Part shown: in pieces, positions 1 through 5,785 of the stretch
Layout: every line of letters begins with the position of its first letter
Numbering within the stretch: position 1 is the stretch's first letter
Source of the DNA: Candidatus Arcticimaribacter sp.
Lineage (GTDB): Bacteria; Bacteroidota; Bacteroidia; Flavobacteriales; Flavobacteriaceae
Reading direction: 5' to 3'
DNA: 5,785 bases
Assembly (NCBI GenBank): GCA_011526335.1
Contig: WTJB01000112.1
Location: forward strand, 6,713 to 12,497
Made by a program: the position numbers and the translations under genes
The notes under the pieces: model-generated
The model's database searches: none
The model's input: only the letters and a program-made list of their open reading frames with translations
What the model was told of the DNA's origin: nothing

Positions 1-621
1 ATATACCGCTATGCAGATGTGTTTAGACGGCTGGGTTATCCTATCGATTTAGAACAGCATGAGTTTCCGCCAAAACCCCTTTTGCCGGAAGTTTTTACTT
101 CTCTTTTTTCGAATCCACAACACCAATGGATAGGGATTGCTCCTTTTGCTTCTTTTGAAGGAAAAACCTATCCCTTAGATTTGATGCAGAAGGTAGTTGC
201 CCATCTACAAAAAGAACATCAGGTGATATTGTTTGGCGCAGGAGAGAAAGAAAAAACATTAATGGAGGTGTGGGAAAAAGCATTGCCCAATGTATATTCT
301 ATGGCAGGAAAACACACCCTAGCAGAAGAATTGGCCTTAATCGCCCATTTAGACCTTATGCTTTCTATGGATTCTGCCAATGCCCATCTGGCTGCAAATT
401 ATGGTGTTGAGGTCATCACACTTTGGGGATTAACCCACCCTTTTGCAGGTTTTGCCGCTTGGGGACAACCCGAGAATAACCACCTCTGTGTAGACCGATC
501 GCAGTATCCTTTGATTCCGACTTCTGTATATGGGAATAAAACGCCTGCAGGTTATGAAAAAGCGTTTCGATCCATGTCCCCAAAGGAGGTTATCGAAAAG
601 GTTTTGGACCGGTTGGCCTAA
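1..621 (+). CDS. Glycosyltransferase family 9 (heptosyltransferase-like) protein, 5'-truncated
   Basis: The reading frame is open from the first base and ends with TAA at 619-621, giving 206 residues. A GTG at 19 is only an internal Val codon. GT9 proteins usually have about 330-350 residues, so the N-terminal acceptor-side domain lies upstream of the window and this is the C-terminal nucleotide-sugar-binding half. Seen: the strand-loop IGIAPFASFEGKTYPL (fragment residues 44-59), matching the family's G(I)xPGAxxxxKxWP segment; a VILFGAGEKE segment (about 76-85) matching the family's VxLxGGxxE; and SMDSANAHLAA (122-132) followed by ITLWGLTHPFAGF, corresponding to the D-S-G-x-x-H-L/M and L(F/W)GxTxP motifs. 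Known of the family: these enzymes transfer ADP-activated heptose or related sugars onto lipid A-core or other envelope glycans at the inner face of the cytoplasmic membrane. Donor and acceptor here are unknown. Gly is replaced by Ala in the DSxNxH motif (DSAN rather than DSGN/DSGP). The 3' end overlaps the stop of the convergent reductase gene. Confidence 0.88.
   Translation: MYRYADVFRRLGYPIDLEQHEFPPKPLLPEVFTSLFSNPQHQWIGIAPFASFEGKTYPLDLMQKVVAHLQKEHQVILFGAGEKEKTLMEVWEKALPNVYSMAGKHTLAEELALIAHLDLMLSMDSANAHLAANYGVEVITLWGLTHPFAGFAAWGQPENNHLCVDRSQYPLIPTSVYGNKTPAGYEKAFRSMSPKEVIEKVLDRLA
618..621. other. Overlapping stop codons of two convergent genes
   Basis: The four bases CTAA contain TAA (619-621) ending the + strand glycosyltransferase gene and, read on the other strand, TAG (618-620) ending the reductase gene. 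The two genes therefore meet tail to tail with no spacer. I see no strong hairpin with a T tract around the junction, so a transcript of either gene may run antisense into the other. Confidence 0.9.
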
Positions 622-1655
622 ACATCATCAAAATCGACGACCACTTTGGCGCTTTCGGCTTTTGCTTGGCAGGTAAGCACCAAGCCTTCTTCTACCTCAT
701 CATCGGTCAAGATTTGGTTGTTTTCCATAGTGGCACTCCCTTCTTTGACCCTTCCGATACAACTACAACACACTCCGCCTTGGCAAGAGTAAGGAACTTC
801 GATCTTGTGTTGTAAGGCCAAATCCAACAGGGTTTTTTCGTTTGTCCCTTGGAGAATATGTTCTTCTTCATCCACAATAATCTTTACTTCTACCGTTCCT
901 TTTTCTAAACCGTTAACGGGTTCTGTAGAGGTCTGTACGGCGGTAAAGCGTTCGAAGAGAATCTGTTCTTCCTTAACTCCTTTCTCGTTGAGTACCGTCT
1001 TGACTTGGTCAATCATTCCCTCGGGACCACACAGAAATAGCTGTTCGGCCTCCTGAGTTTTATTGAGCCAGTAATAATTTACTACTGCCGTATCGATACG
1101 CCCAAAGAGGGCATCCTTTACATTGGCTTGAGAATAGACCCAATGAATTTTTAATTGATCAGGGGTTGCTTTTTCTAAGGCCCGCAGCTCGTGGTAAAAA
1201 AGGGTTTCTTCAGGCGTTTTATTTCCATAAACCAACGTAAAGTGAGTGTCCTTGCCCTGTAAGGCTTCTTTGATCATCGCGTAAATAGGCGTGATACCGC
1301 TACCTGCAGCAAAAGCCGCAAAGGTTTTTTTCGTTTCAGAAAGCAGAAACCGTCCTTCGGGAGCAGACACCTTTAGCGTATCTCCTTCTTTGAGTTGTTC
1401 TTTGGCATAGCTCGAAAAACGCCCTCCCGGGATTTTTTTTATTCCTACTTTCCAACGGTTTTCATAAGGAGCAGAACAGAGCGAATACGATCTTCTTACG
1501 GCTTCTCCTTCCAAAAGCGCTTCTAAGGTCAAGTATTGACCCGCAAAAAAGTTAAATTCAGTTTGGAGTGTCTGAGGAATATCAAATTCAACCACTGCCG
1601 ATTGGGCCGTAATGTGCTCAATTTGTTTTACCTTTATTTCATGAAACATGGGCAT
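618..1655 (-). CDS. PaaE-like NAD(P)H oxidoreductase with FAD, NAD and [2Fe-2S] ferredoxin domains
   Basis: A complete 345-residue protein with the length and domain order of the PaaE class (FNR-like FAD domain, NAD(P) domain, C-terminal plant-type ferredoxin). Seen: FAGQYLTL (37-44) and RRSYSLCSAP (54-63), the RxYS flavin-binding motif; GGRFS (77-81); AAGSGITP (116-123) for the dinucleotide pyrophosphate; LCGPEGM (208-214); and the cluster ligands C291-x4-C296-x2-C299 with C329, where the 291-299 segment reads CQGGVCCSC. Known of the family: such proteins pass electrons from NAD(P)H through FAD and the iron-sulfur cluster to an oxygenase, epoxidase, hydroxylase or desaturase in the cytosol. 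PaaE serves the phenylacetyl-CoA epoxidase PaaABC. No oxygenase gene lies beside it here, so the partner is unknown and I give no symbol. The chosen start is ATG at 1655; ATG at 1649 (residue Met3) is equally possible. An A-rich stretch but no clear Shine-Dalgarno precedes it. The gene is divergent from the DUF5687 gene. Confidence 0.92.
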   Translation of the reverse strand: MPMFHEIKVKQIEHITAQSAVVEFDIPQTLQTEFNFFAGQYLTLEALLEGEAVRRSYSLCSAPYENRWKVGIKKIPGGRFSSYAKEQLKEGDTLKVSAPEGRFLLSETKKTFAAFAAGSGITPIYAMIKEALQGKDTHFTLVYGNKTPEETLFYHELRALEKATPDQLKIHWVYSQANVKDALFGRIDTAVVNYYWLNKTQEAEQLFLCGPEGMIDQVKTVLNEKGVKEEQILFERFTAVQTSTEPVNGLEKGTVEVKIIVDEEEHILQGTNEKTLLDLALQHKIEVPYSCQGGVCCSCIGRVKEGSATMENNQILTDDEVEEGLVLTCQAKAESAKVVVDFDDV

Positions 1656-1665
1656 AGCTTTTTTT

Positions 1666-1673
1666 CAAAAATA
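1666..1673 (-). promoter_or_regulatory. Candidate -7 promoter element of the reductase gene
   Basis: The minus strand reads TATTTTTG here, an exact fit to the Bacteroidota -7 consensus TAnnTTTG. It lies 10 bases upstream of the ATG at 1655 and 16 upstream of the ATG at 1649. I find no good -33 TTTG/TTG at the usual distance. Transcription from this element would leave a very short leader, which favours the 1649 start or near-leaderless translation. A chance match in AT-rich DNA is quite possible. Confidence 0.3.
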
Positions 1674-1682
1674 AGCAATGCT

Positions 1683-1697
1683 ACTGGTTCAGCCAGT
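1683..1697. repeat. Short dyad in the divergent intergenic region (possible operator)
   Basis: ACTGG (1683-1687) and CCAGT (1693-1697) are perfect inverted arms around a 5-base centre. The centre continues the symmetry except for one T/G wobble position. The dyad lies 10-24 bases upstream of the candidate -7 element of the reductase gene, where a regulator could block or assist RNA polymerase. No regulator gene is visible in the window, so operator function is inference only. Confidence 0.25.
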
Positions 1698-1720
1698 CCT
1701 TTTTAAGGAATAAAAAAGGA
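1697..1720. repeat. Perfect 8-bp inverted repeat upstream of the DUF5687 gene
   Basis: TCCTTTTT (1697-1704) and AAAAAGGA (1713-1720) are exact reverse complements separated by eight bases. They end 20 bases before the ATG at 1741. In the mRNA of the + strand operon this could form a weak, mostly A-U stem in the 5' leader. Its 3' arm is also the only purine-rich AAGGA stretch upstream of the start, but it is too distant for a normal Shine-Dalgarno. The function is unknown, and low-complexity sequence makes chance symmetry more likely. Confidence 0.3.
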
Positions 1721-1740
1721 AAAGACGCACTCTTGTTATT

Positions 1741-3207
1741 ATGCACAAAAAGTATTTTTCTCATCAGCTAAAAAAATTAAAACGCGCCCCACAGATGGAA
1801 GCCAAAGTTGTGGTAAAGGTCTTTATGGCGTTGATTTTTCTTTATTTTATTACTGCCTTTGTTTTTTTAGGCGGGGTAATTTATCCTGCGGTATCCAAAA
1901 AGTTTATTGAGGTCGAAGCGATCTACTTGATCAATCAAGCCATGCTTTATGTTTTTTTAATTGGCTTGGTGTTCCGGTATTTTTTTCAGCAGAGTCCAGT
2001 AACCGAAGTACAAAAGTTATTGCTTTTGCCCATTAAGAAAAGTAAGATCGTACATTTTACATTGCTACGCTCGTTGCTATCGCCCTACAACACCACCCCT
2101 TTATTGATTTATCTGCCCATTGCAATCTCTATGCTTAGAGACGATTATCTTTTTAGTGAGGTCTTTGCTTGGTGGTTGAGTTTGACCTTATTGACTTTTT
2201 GCTTGAGTCTTATGGTCTTTTTAATGAATAAAAATATGGCTGTTTTTATTACGGTACTTGTTTTGTTTTTGATTACCGTTTTAGGGACCTATATGGATTG
2301 GTTTGCCTTGCATGAATACACAGGAAAAGCACTAGATTTTGTCATTGATTATCCTTGGGGAATTGGTTTTTTCTTTCTTCTTTTTTTAGGGGTTTATTCA
2401 TTTACCTTTCGTTTTTTCCGCGCCAATGTGTATCTGGATGGCGATTTGAACAAAAAAGAAGAAGCGGTACAATCTCAAGCGTATGAGCGGTTAAATTTTA
2501 TGGGAACCTATGCCCAATTCATCAAAAATGATCTAAAAATGATCATCCGCAACATTCGCCCTCGACAAATGACCCTGATGTCCTTTCTGTTTTTGTTTTA
2601 TGGGCTGTTCTTTTTCCCCCAAGAAATTTATGCCGATAATGTATTTATGAAAGTTTTTGCTTCCCTTTTTATTACGGGAGGTTTTATCATGACCTTCGGA
2701 AATTATGTCCCGGCCTGGGAAAGTGCGTACTATAAATTGTTAATGACGCAAAATTTCCCATACCGCACCTATATATCGGCCAAGTGGCGTATGATGTTTT
2801 TTTCTTCTATGGTCTTAACGGTTTTGGCCCTGCCTTATCTGTATTTTGGAGCCGATGTTTACCTTATTATTCTTTCAGCAGGGGTGTTTAACGCTGGTTC
2901 TGGGGCGTGGATTGCCCTTTATGGGGGGCTATTCAATAAATCGCCCATGAAATTAAATGTCAAAGCAAAGGCATTTGAAAATACCCAAGCATTCTCATTA
3001 ACACAGTTTTTGTTTACGCTACCAAAACTGTTTTTGCCCATTCTTTTGTATTGGATCCCCTCCGTAATATGGAATCCCATTGCAGGAAATGTGGGCCTAG
3101 CTTTAGGAGGCCTTATTGGTCTTTTGGGGCAAAAGTATATTTTAAACGATTTGGAACGGCGTTACAAAAAAGAAAAATACGAGATGATTTCTTCATTCGA
3201 AAAGTAG
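1741..3207 (+). CDS. DUF5687-family polytopic membrane protein (probable ABC transporter permease subunit)
   Basis: A complete 488-residue membrane protein ending in TAG at 3205-3207. From memory it closely resembles DUF5687 proteins of Flavobacteriia in length and motifs. Seen: a short basic N-terminus (residues 3-15 rich in Lys/His/Arg). Hydrophobic segments lie near 27-49, 60-83, 117-133, 141-162, 166-187, 206-226, 277-294, 303-323, 351-371, 374-397, 424-444 and 449-468. This makes about 12 helices in two halves of six, separated by a hydrophilic linker (about 228-275) that includes NDLKMIIRNIRPRQ, and followed by a basic tail. Conserved-looking loops include LLLLPIKKSKIVH after helix 2 and the GNYVPAWESAYY region around 321-332. 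Such 'LPI/xxxI' loops resemble the coupling segments of ABC-2-type permeases. The ATPase gene begins four bases downstream, so the two are probably translationally coupled and form one transporter in the cytoplasmic membrane. The substrate and direction are unknown. ATG at 1741 fits the family N-terminus well. Confidence 0.88.
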   Translation: MHKKYFSHQLKKLKRAPQMEAKVVVKVFMALIFLYFITAFVFLGGVIYPAVSKKFIEVEAIYLINQAMLYVFLIGLVFRYFFQQSPVTEVQKLLLLPIKKSKIVHFTLLRSLLSPYNTTPLLIYLPIAISMLRDDYLFSEVFAWWLSLTLLTFCLSLMVFLMNKNMAVFITVLVLFLITVLGTYMDWFALHEYTGKALDFVIDYPWGIGFFFLLFLGVYSFTFRFFRANVYLDGDLNKKEEAVQSQAYERLNFMGTYAQFIKNDLKMIIRNIRPRQMTLMSFLFLFYGLFFFPQEIYADNVFMKVFASLFITGGFIMTFGNYVPAWESAYYKLLMTQNFPYRTYISAKWRMMFFSSMVLTVLALPYLYFGADVYLIILSAGVFNAGSGAWIALYGGLFNKSPMKLNVKAKAFENTQAFSLTQFLFTLPKLFLPILLYWIPSVIWNPIAGNVGLALGGLIGLLGQKYILNDLERRYKKEKYEMISSFEK

Positions 3208-3211
3208 ACTT

Positions 3212-3919
3212 ATGATACAGATCAACCATTTATCAAAATCGTACCAAGGCAAAAAAGTTTTAGACATTGAGCAACTTAGCATTCCCTCTGGCGAAAGCTT
3301 TGGTTTGGTCGGAAACAACGGTGCAGGAAAAACCACCCTTTTTAGCCTTTTGTTAGACCTTATACAACCCGATCAAGGGCGTATTGACAACCACAGCGTC
3401 GCCGTATTTAGTAGCGAGAAATGGAAAACTTTCACCAGCGCTTTTATCGACGATAGTTTTATCATTGATTACCTTACAGCAGAGGAATATTTTGAGTTTA
3501 TTGGTAGTCTTCGCGGGATTGCCTCCAAAGATATTCGTTCGCAGCTCGAAGGGTTTTCTTCTTTTTTTAACGGAGAGGTTTGGGATCAAAAAAAGTATTT
3601 GCGTGATTTTTCTAAAGGCAATCAAAAAAAGGTAGGTCTGGCCGCAGCCTTTTTGGGGCAACCCAAGTTGATTGTTCTGGACGAACCTTTTGCCAATTTA
3701 GATCCGAGCTCACAATTTAAACTGAAAGCTTTTTTAGGCGAAATGGCCAAAGAAAAAGAGGCTACGCTCTTAATCTCTAGTCACGACCTAAATCATGTCA
3801 CCGAAGTTTGCTCGCGGATAGTGTTGTTAGACAAAGGCGAAATCAAACGCGATCTACAGACCCATTCCTCTACTTTAAAAGAGTTAGAAGCTTATTTTTC
3901 GGGAGAAGACACATACTAA
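3212..3919 (+). CDS. ABC transporter ATP-binding protein (partner of DUF5687 permease)
   Basis: A complete 235-residue, single nucleotide-binding domain. Seen: Walker A GNNGAGKTT (34-42); a signature segment FSKGNQKKV (133-141) in place of LSGGQ; Walker B LIVLDEPF (153-160) with catalytic Glu158; D-loop NLDP (162-165); and the H-loop SSHD with His191. The region equivalent to the Q-loop reads FIDDSFIIDYLT (78-89). Asp appears where Gln usually coordinates magnesium and contacts the permease, a departure also known from BcrA-type ATPases, which often carry Glu there. The protein powers transport by dimerising at the cytoplasmic face of the permease. The start is four bases after the DUF5687 stop. 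The next gene, sprE/porW, starts 36 bases after this stop, so all three are probably co-transcribed. The substrate cannot be told from the sequence. An exporter-like role is plausible because no periplasmic binding protein is encoded beside it. Confidence 0.93.
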   Translation: MIQINHLSKSYQGKKVLDIEQLSIPSGESFGLVGNNGAGKTTLFSLLLDLIQPDQGRIDNHSVAVFSSEKWKTFTSAFIDDSFIIDYLTAEEYFEFIGSLRGIASKDIRSQLEGFSSFFNGEVWDQKKYLRDFSKGNQKKVGLAAAFLGQPKLIVLDEPFANLDPSSQFKLKAFLGEMAKEKEATLLISSHDLNHVTEVCSRIVLLDKGEIKRDLQTHSSTLKELEAYFSGEDTY

Positions 3920-3922
3920 TTT

Positions 3923-3996
3923 TGCGAATAAACAGTTATAAAAGAAACCCTTGGCTTGAAAAATTCGCAGCGTTTTTTCTTTTCTTTTTTTCTCCT
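3923..3996 (+). promoter_or_regulatory. Stem-loop followed by a U-rich tract at the sprE/porW start
   Basis: TGCGAAT (3923-3929) pairs perfectly with ATTCGCA (3963-3969); a U-G pair at 3922/3970 could extend the stem to eight. The 33-base loop holds the TTG start codon at 3956. From 3973 to 3996 the + strand is an unbroken 24-base pyrimidine run with T tracts of six, four and seven. In RNA this would be a stem-loop followed by a U-rich stretch, spanning the ABC-sprE junction and the signal-peptide codons. It could act as a leaky terminator, an attenuator, or a translational fold. The T-richness is also explained by Phe/Leu codons of the signal peptide, and a 7-bp match in about 50 bases is not very rare by chance, so function is unproven. 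Confidence 0.3.
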
Positions 3997-5785
3997 GCTT
4001 TTGGTGTACTCTTGTTCTACCCAAAAAGATCGGTTCTTCAATAGAGAATACCATGCGCTGAACACCAAATTCAATGTTCTTTTTAATGGTAAAGAAGCCC
4101 TTGCGATCGGGAAACTTATTTTAGAAGAAAATGCCGAAGATGATTTTTCAAACATCTTGTCTACAGAACCCTTGTTTCTCTTGGGAGAAGATTTTTCTGC
4201 CAGTGCCAGTATTCCTAGTTTTGCCCTAGCTGAAGAAAAAGCGGTCAAAGCCATACAAAAGCACTCGATCAACATCAATGGAAATCAAAAAAACAGGCAA
4301 ATTCAAGAAGCCTACATGCTTTTGGGTAAAGCACGATATTACGACAGAAGGTTTATCCCGGCCCTAGAAAGCTTTAATTTCATCCTTAAAGACCTCAACA
4401 ATCAATCCGTTTATTATGAAGCCAAGCTGTGGCGAGAAAAAACCCAAATGCGGATGAATAACAATGCCCTGGCGATAGAAAATCTAAAACCCATTGCAGA
4501 GCGCATTATCCCCAAGGCAAAGTTATACCCCCTATATCAGGCCACCTTGGCCCAAGCGTATTTAAACATAAAAGAAAAGGACTCTGCCCGTAAGTTCATT
4601 CAAAAAGCAGCCACAGCAGAAAAATCTCCCGACCTAAAATCCCGTTATCACTTTATTGCTGGGCAACTTTTGGAAGACATAGAAGCGAAAGATTCTGCCC
4701 TAAAAGCCTATCAAAAAATTGTAGACCTCAAACGCAGGGCACCCAGAACACTTTGGATGCATGCTCAGCTAAAAAAAATAGAAATAACATCTTCTAGAGA
4801 CAGCATCAGTCCCATGCGTGCGCTGACTAAATTGGCGAACGTTTTTGAAAACAGACCCTATGTTCATTTGATTTACAGACAGCAGGGAGAGTATCTTTTG
4901 GACAAGGGAGAAGATAGTTTGTCGTTGATCTACTATAACAAATCTTTAAAAAGTCCGGGCATTAATCTTGGCACCCGAGTAGCCAACTACAGAGATTTAG
5001 CCGACTTTTATTTTGAAAACAACAACTACGTTAAGGCCGGAAAATACCTAGACAGCCTTTTGAATAGCCTGCCTGAAGAAGGGCAATTGACAAGAAAAAC
5101 AACACGGGAGCGTAAAAGTCTAGATGAGGTCATTCTCTTTGAAGAACAAATCCAGAAAAACGACAGTATTCTGTATTTAGTTGGCTTGGATTCTTTGGCA
5201 AGGGTAGCGTATTTTGAAACGCAAATTCAAGCAAAAAAAGAAAAAGCCCTGGCCCAAATAGCTTCCGAAAAAAAACGCCTTAAACTCCCTTTTTCTAAAG
5301 AAAGCAACACGGCATTTTACTTTTACAATGAACGGCTAAGGGTTGCCGGAAAGCAAGCCTTTTTATCACAATGGGGCAACCGCCCCAATAAAGATCAATG
5401 GAATCGTCTGACCGATGAAAGCAGGACCATCGTCTCGGGCGACACGAAGGACAATAGCGCAACAACAGGGTTTTTTAAAGACAGCCCTGAATTTTATATT
5501 GGGCAGATTCCCACAAAAGAGCGTGTCATTGATAGCCTTAAAAAAGTAAGAAATCAAGCGTATTTGGAAACGGGAATCCTTTATAAAGAAAGTTTTGACA
5601 ACACCATTTTGGCCACAGACCGACTGGAAAAACTCTTGTCCCTAAACCCCAACACCAATCAAAAACTCAATGCACTCTACCATCTATACAAGATGAACGA
5701 AGAACATTCAGCCCCCCAAGCCCTGTTGTACAAAAACCAAATTATTGAAGAGCATCCCGAATCTCGTTTTGCAAAAATTTTAAGC
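3956..5785 (+). CDS. sprE: Type IX secretion / gliding motility lipoprotein SprE (PorW), 3'-truncated
   Basis: The frame is open without interruption from the in-frame stop at 3929-3931 to the last base, giving 610 codons. SprE is roughly 850-900 residues, so about 70 percent is present. The start is TTG at 3956: it yields MKNSQR, a Phe/Leu-rich core and the lipobox VYSC with Cys20. No ATG occurs before the lipobox; the first in-frame ATG (4314, residue 120) lies within the conserved domain. Seen: STQKDRFFNREYHALNTKFN after the Cys and AEEKAVKAIQKHSI (about 96-109), both strongly SprE-like; TPR-type helix pairs near 118-147, 191-222, 231-260, 302-333, 341-372 and, toward the window end, 535-565 and 572-603; a charged Lys/Glu helix at 423-446; and the family segment FYFYNE with W473 and W482 (454-482). 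Known of the family: an outer-membrane lipoprotein facing the periplasm, needed for T9SS and gliding; PorW links the PorK/N ring-motor complex to the translocon. It lies downstream of the ABC module, probably in its operon. Confidence 0.93.
   Translation, partial: MKNSQRFFFSFFLLLLVYSCSTQKDRFFNREYHALNTKFNVLFNGKEALAIGKLILEENAEDDFSNILSTEPLFLLGEDFSASASIPSFALAEEKAVKAIQKHSININGNQKNRQIQEAYMLLGKARYYDRRFIPALESFNFILKDLNNQSVYYEAKLWREKTQMRMNNNALAIENLKPIAERIIPKAKLYPLYQATLAQAYLNIKEKDSARKFIQKAATAEKSPDLKSRYHFIAGQLLEDIEAKDSALKAYQKIVDLKRRAPRTLWMHAQLKKIEITSSRDSISPMRALTKLANVFENRPYVHLIYRQQGEYLLDKGEDSLSLIYYNKSLKSPGINLGTRVANYRDLADFYFENNNYVKAGKYLDSLLNSLPEEGQLTRKTTRERKSLDEVILFEEQIQKNDSILYLVGLDSLARVAYFETQIQAKKEKALAQIASEKKRLKLPFSKESNTAFYFYNERLRVAGKQAFLSQWGNRPNKDQWNRLTDESRTIVSGDTKDNSATTGFFKDSPEFYIGQIPTKERVIDSLKKVRNQAYLETGILYKESFDNTILATDRLEKLLSLNPNTNQKLNALYHLYKMNEEHSAPQALLYKNQIIEEHPESRFAKILS

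Noticed and set aside
95..283. Minus-strand frame inside the glycosyltransferase gene, and a similar + frame inside the reductase gene (805-1056)
   Set aside because: Both are opposite to well-supported coding frames with family motifs and are shadows.
3353..3661. Overlapping frames on both strands inside the ABC ATPase gene
   Set aside because: The ATPase frame has all the diagnostic motifs. The alternatives have none.
3808..4044. Open frame of 78 codons (+) bridging the ABC gene end and sprE start
   Set aside because: It is out of frame with both real genes, and its hydrophobic end is the sprE signal-peptide T tract read in another frame. There is no independent support.
3916..4278. Open frame of 120 codons on the minus strand over the sprE 5' region
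   Set aside because: It is antisense to a clearly coding SprE N-terminus with a signal peptide and conserved domain. Its product has no recognisable features.
3919..4320. Possible frameshifted or broken gene, since no ATG-started frame covers this stretch
   Set aside because: Translating from TTG at 3956 gives a continuous SprE-like protein to the window end with no frameshift, so the gene is intact as far as seen.
5366..5557. Minus-strand frame of 63 codons inside sprE
   Set aside because: It lies wholly antisense to the conserved middle of SprE and is a shadow frame.
1..5785. Mobile element, CRISPR array, toxin-antitoxin or defence system
   Set aside because: I saw no transposase, integrase, terminal repeats, spaced direct repeats or small paired genes. 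The ABC module is explained by the DUF5687 transporter pair.

Overview
The window looks like chromosomal DNA of a T9SS-bearing member of the Bacteroidota, most likely Flavobacteriia. It is AT-leaning. It carries a DUF5687-type membrane protein, a family I know mainly from this group. It also carries the N-terminal two thirds of SprE/PorW, a lipoprotein of the type IX secretion and gliding machinery that is restricted to Bacteroidota. No strong Shine-Dalgarno sequences precede the genes, and one candidate promoter resembles the flavobacterial -7 element (TAnnTTTG). Genus and species cannot be read from the sequence.

Layout: (1) Positions 1-621 (+) hold the 3' part of a glycosyltransferase family 9 (ADP-heptose:LPS heptosyltransferase-like) gene, cut by the window start. 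(2) Positions 618-1655 (-) hold a complete PaaE-like oxidoreductase with FAD, NAD(P) and plant-type [2Fe-2S] domains. It converges on gene 1, and the two stop codons overlap within the same four bases. (3) An 85-bp divergent intergenic region (1656-1740) contains a -7-like element for the reductase and two inverted repeats. (4) Positions 1741-3207 (+) hold a DUF5687 polytopic membrane protein. (5) Positions 3212-3919 (+) hold an ABC ATPase, four bases downstream. (6) From 3956 (+) to beyond the window end runs sprE/porW, read from a TTG start with a lipoprotein signal peptide. Genes 4-6 look like one transcription unit: a two-gene ABC exporter-like module followed by a T9SS lipoprotein.

How they fit together: the membrane protein and ATPase very likely form one transporter of unknown substrate. 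SprE/PorW is expected to sit in the periplasmic leaflet of the outer membrane and link the PorK/L/M/N motor-ring complex to the translocon side of the T9SS. Whether the ABC module serves secretion or envelope assembly is only suggested by position. The GT9 enzyme and the reductase are unrelated neighbours. I see no mobile element, CRISPR array, tRNA, rRNA or defence system. The window is mostly ordinary core-genome content. The points worth a second look are the TTG start and RNA structure at sprE, the non-canonical ABC motifs, and the stand-alone PaaE-like reductase.
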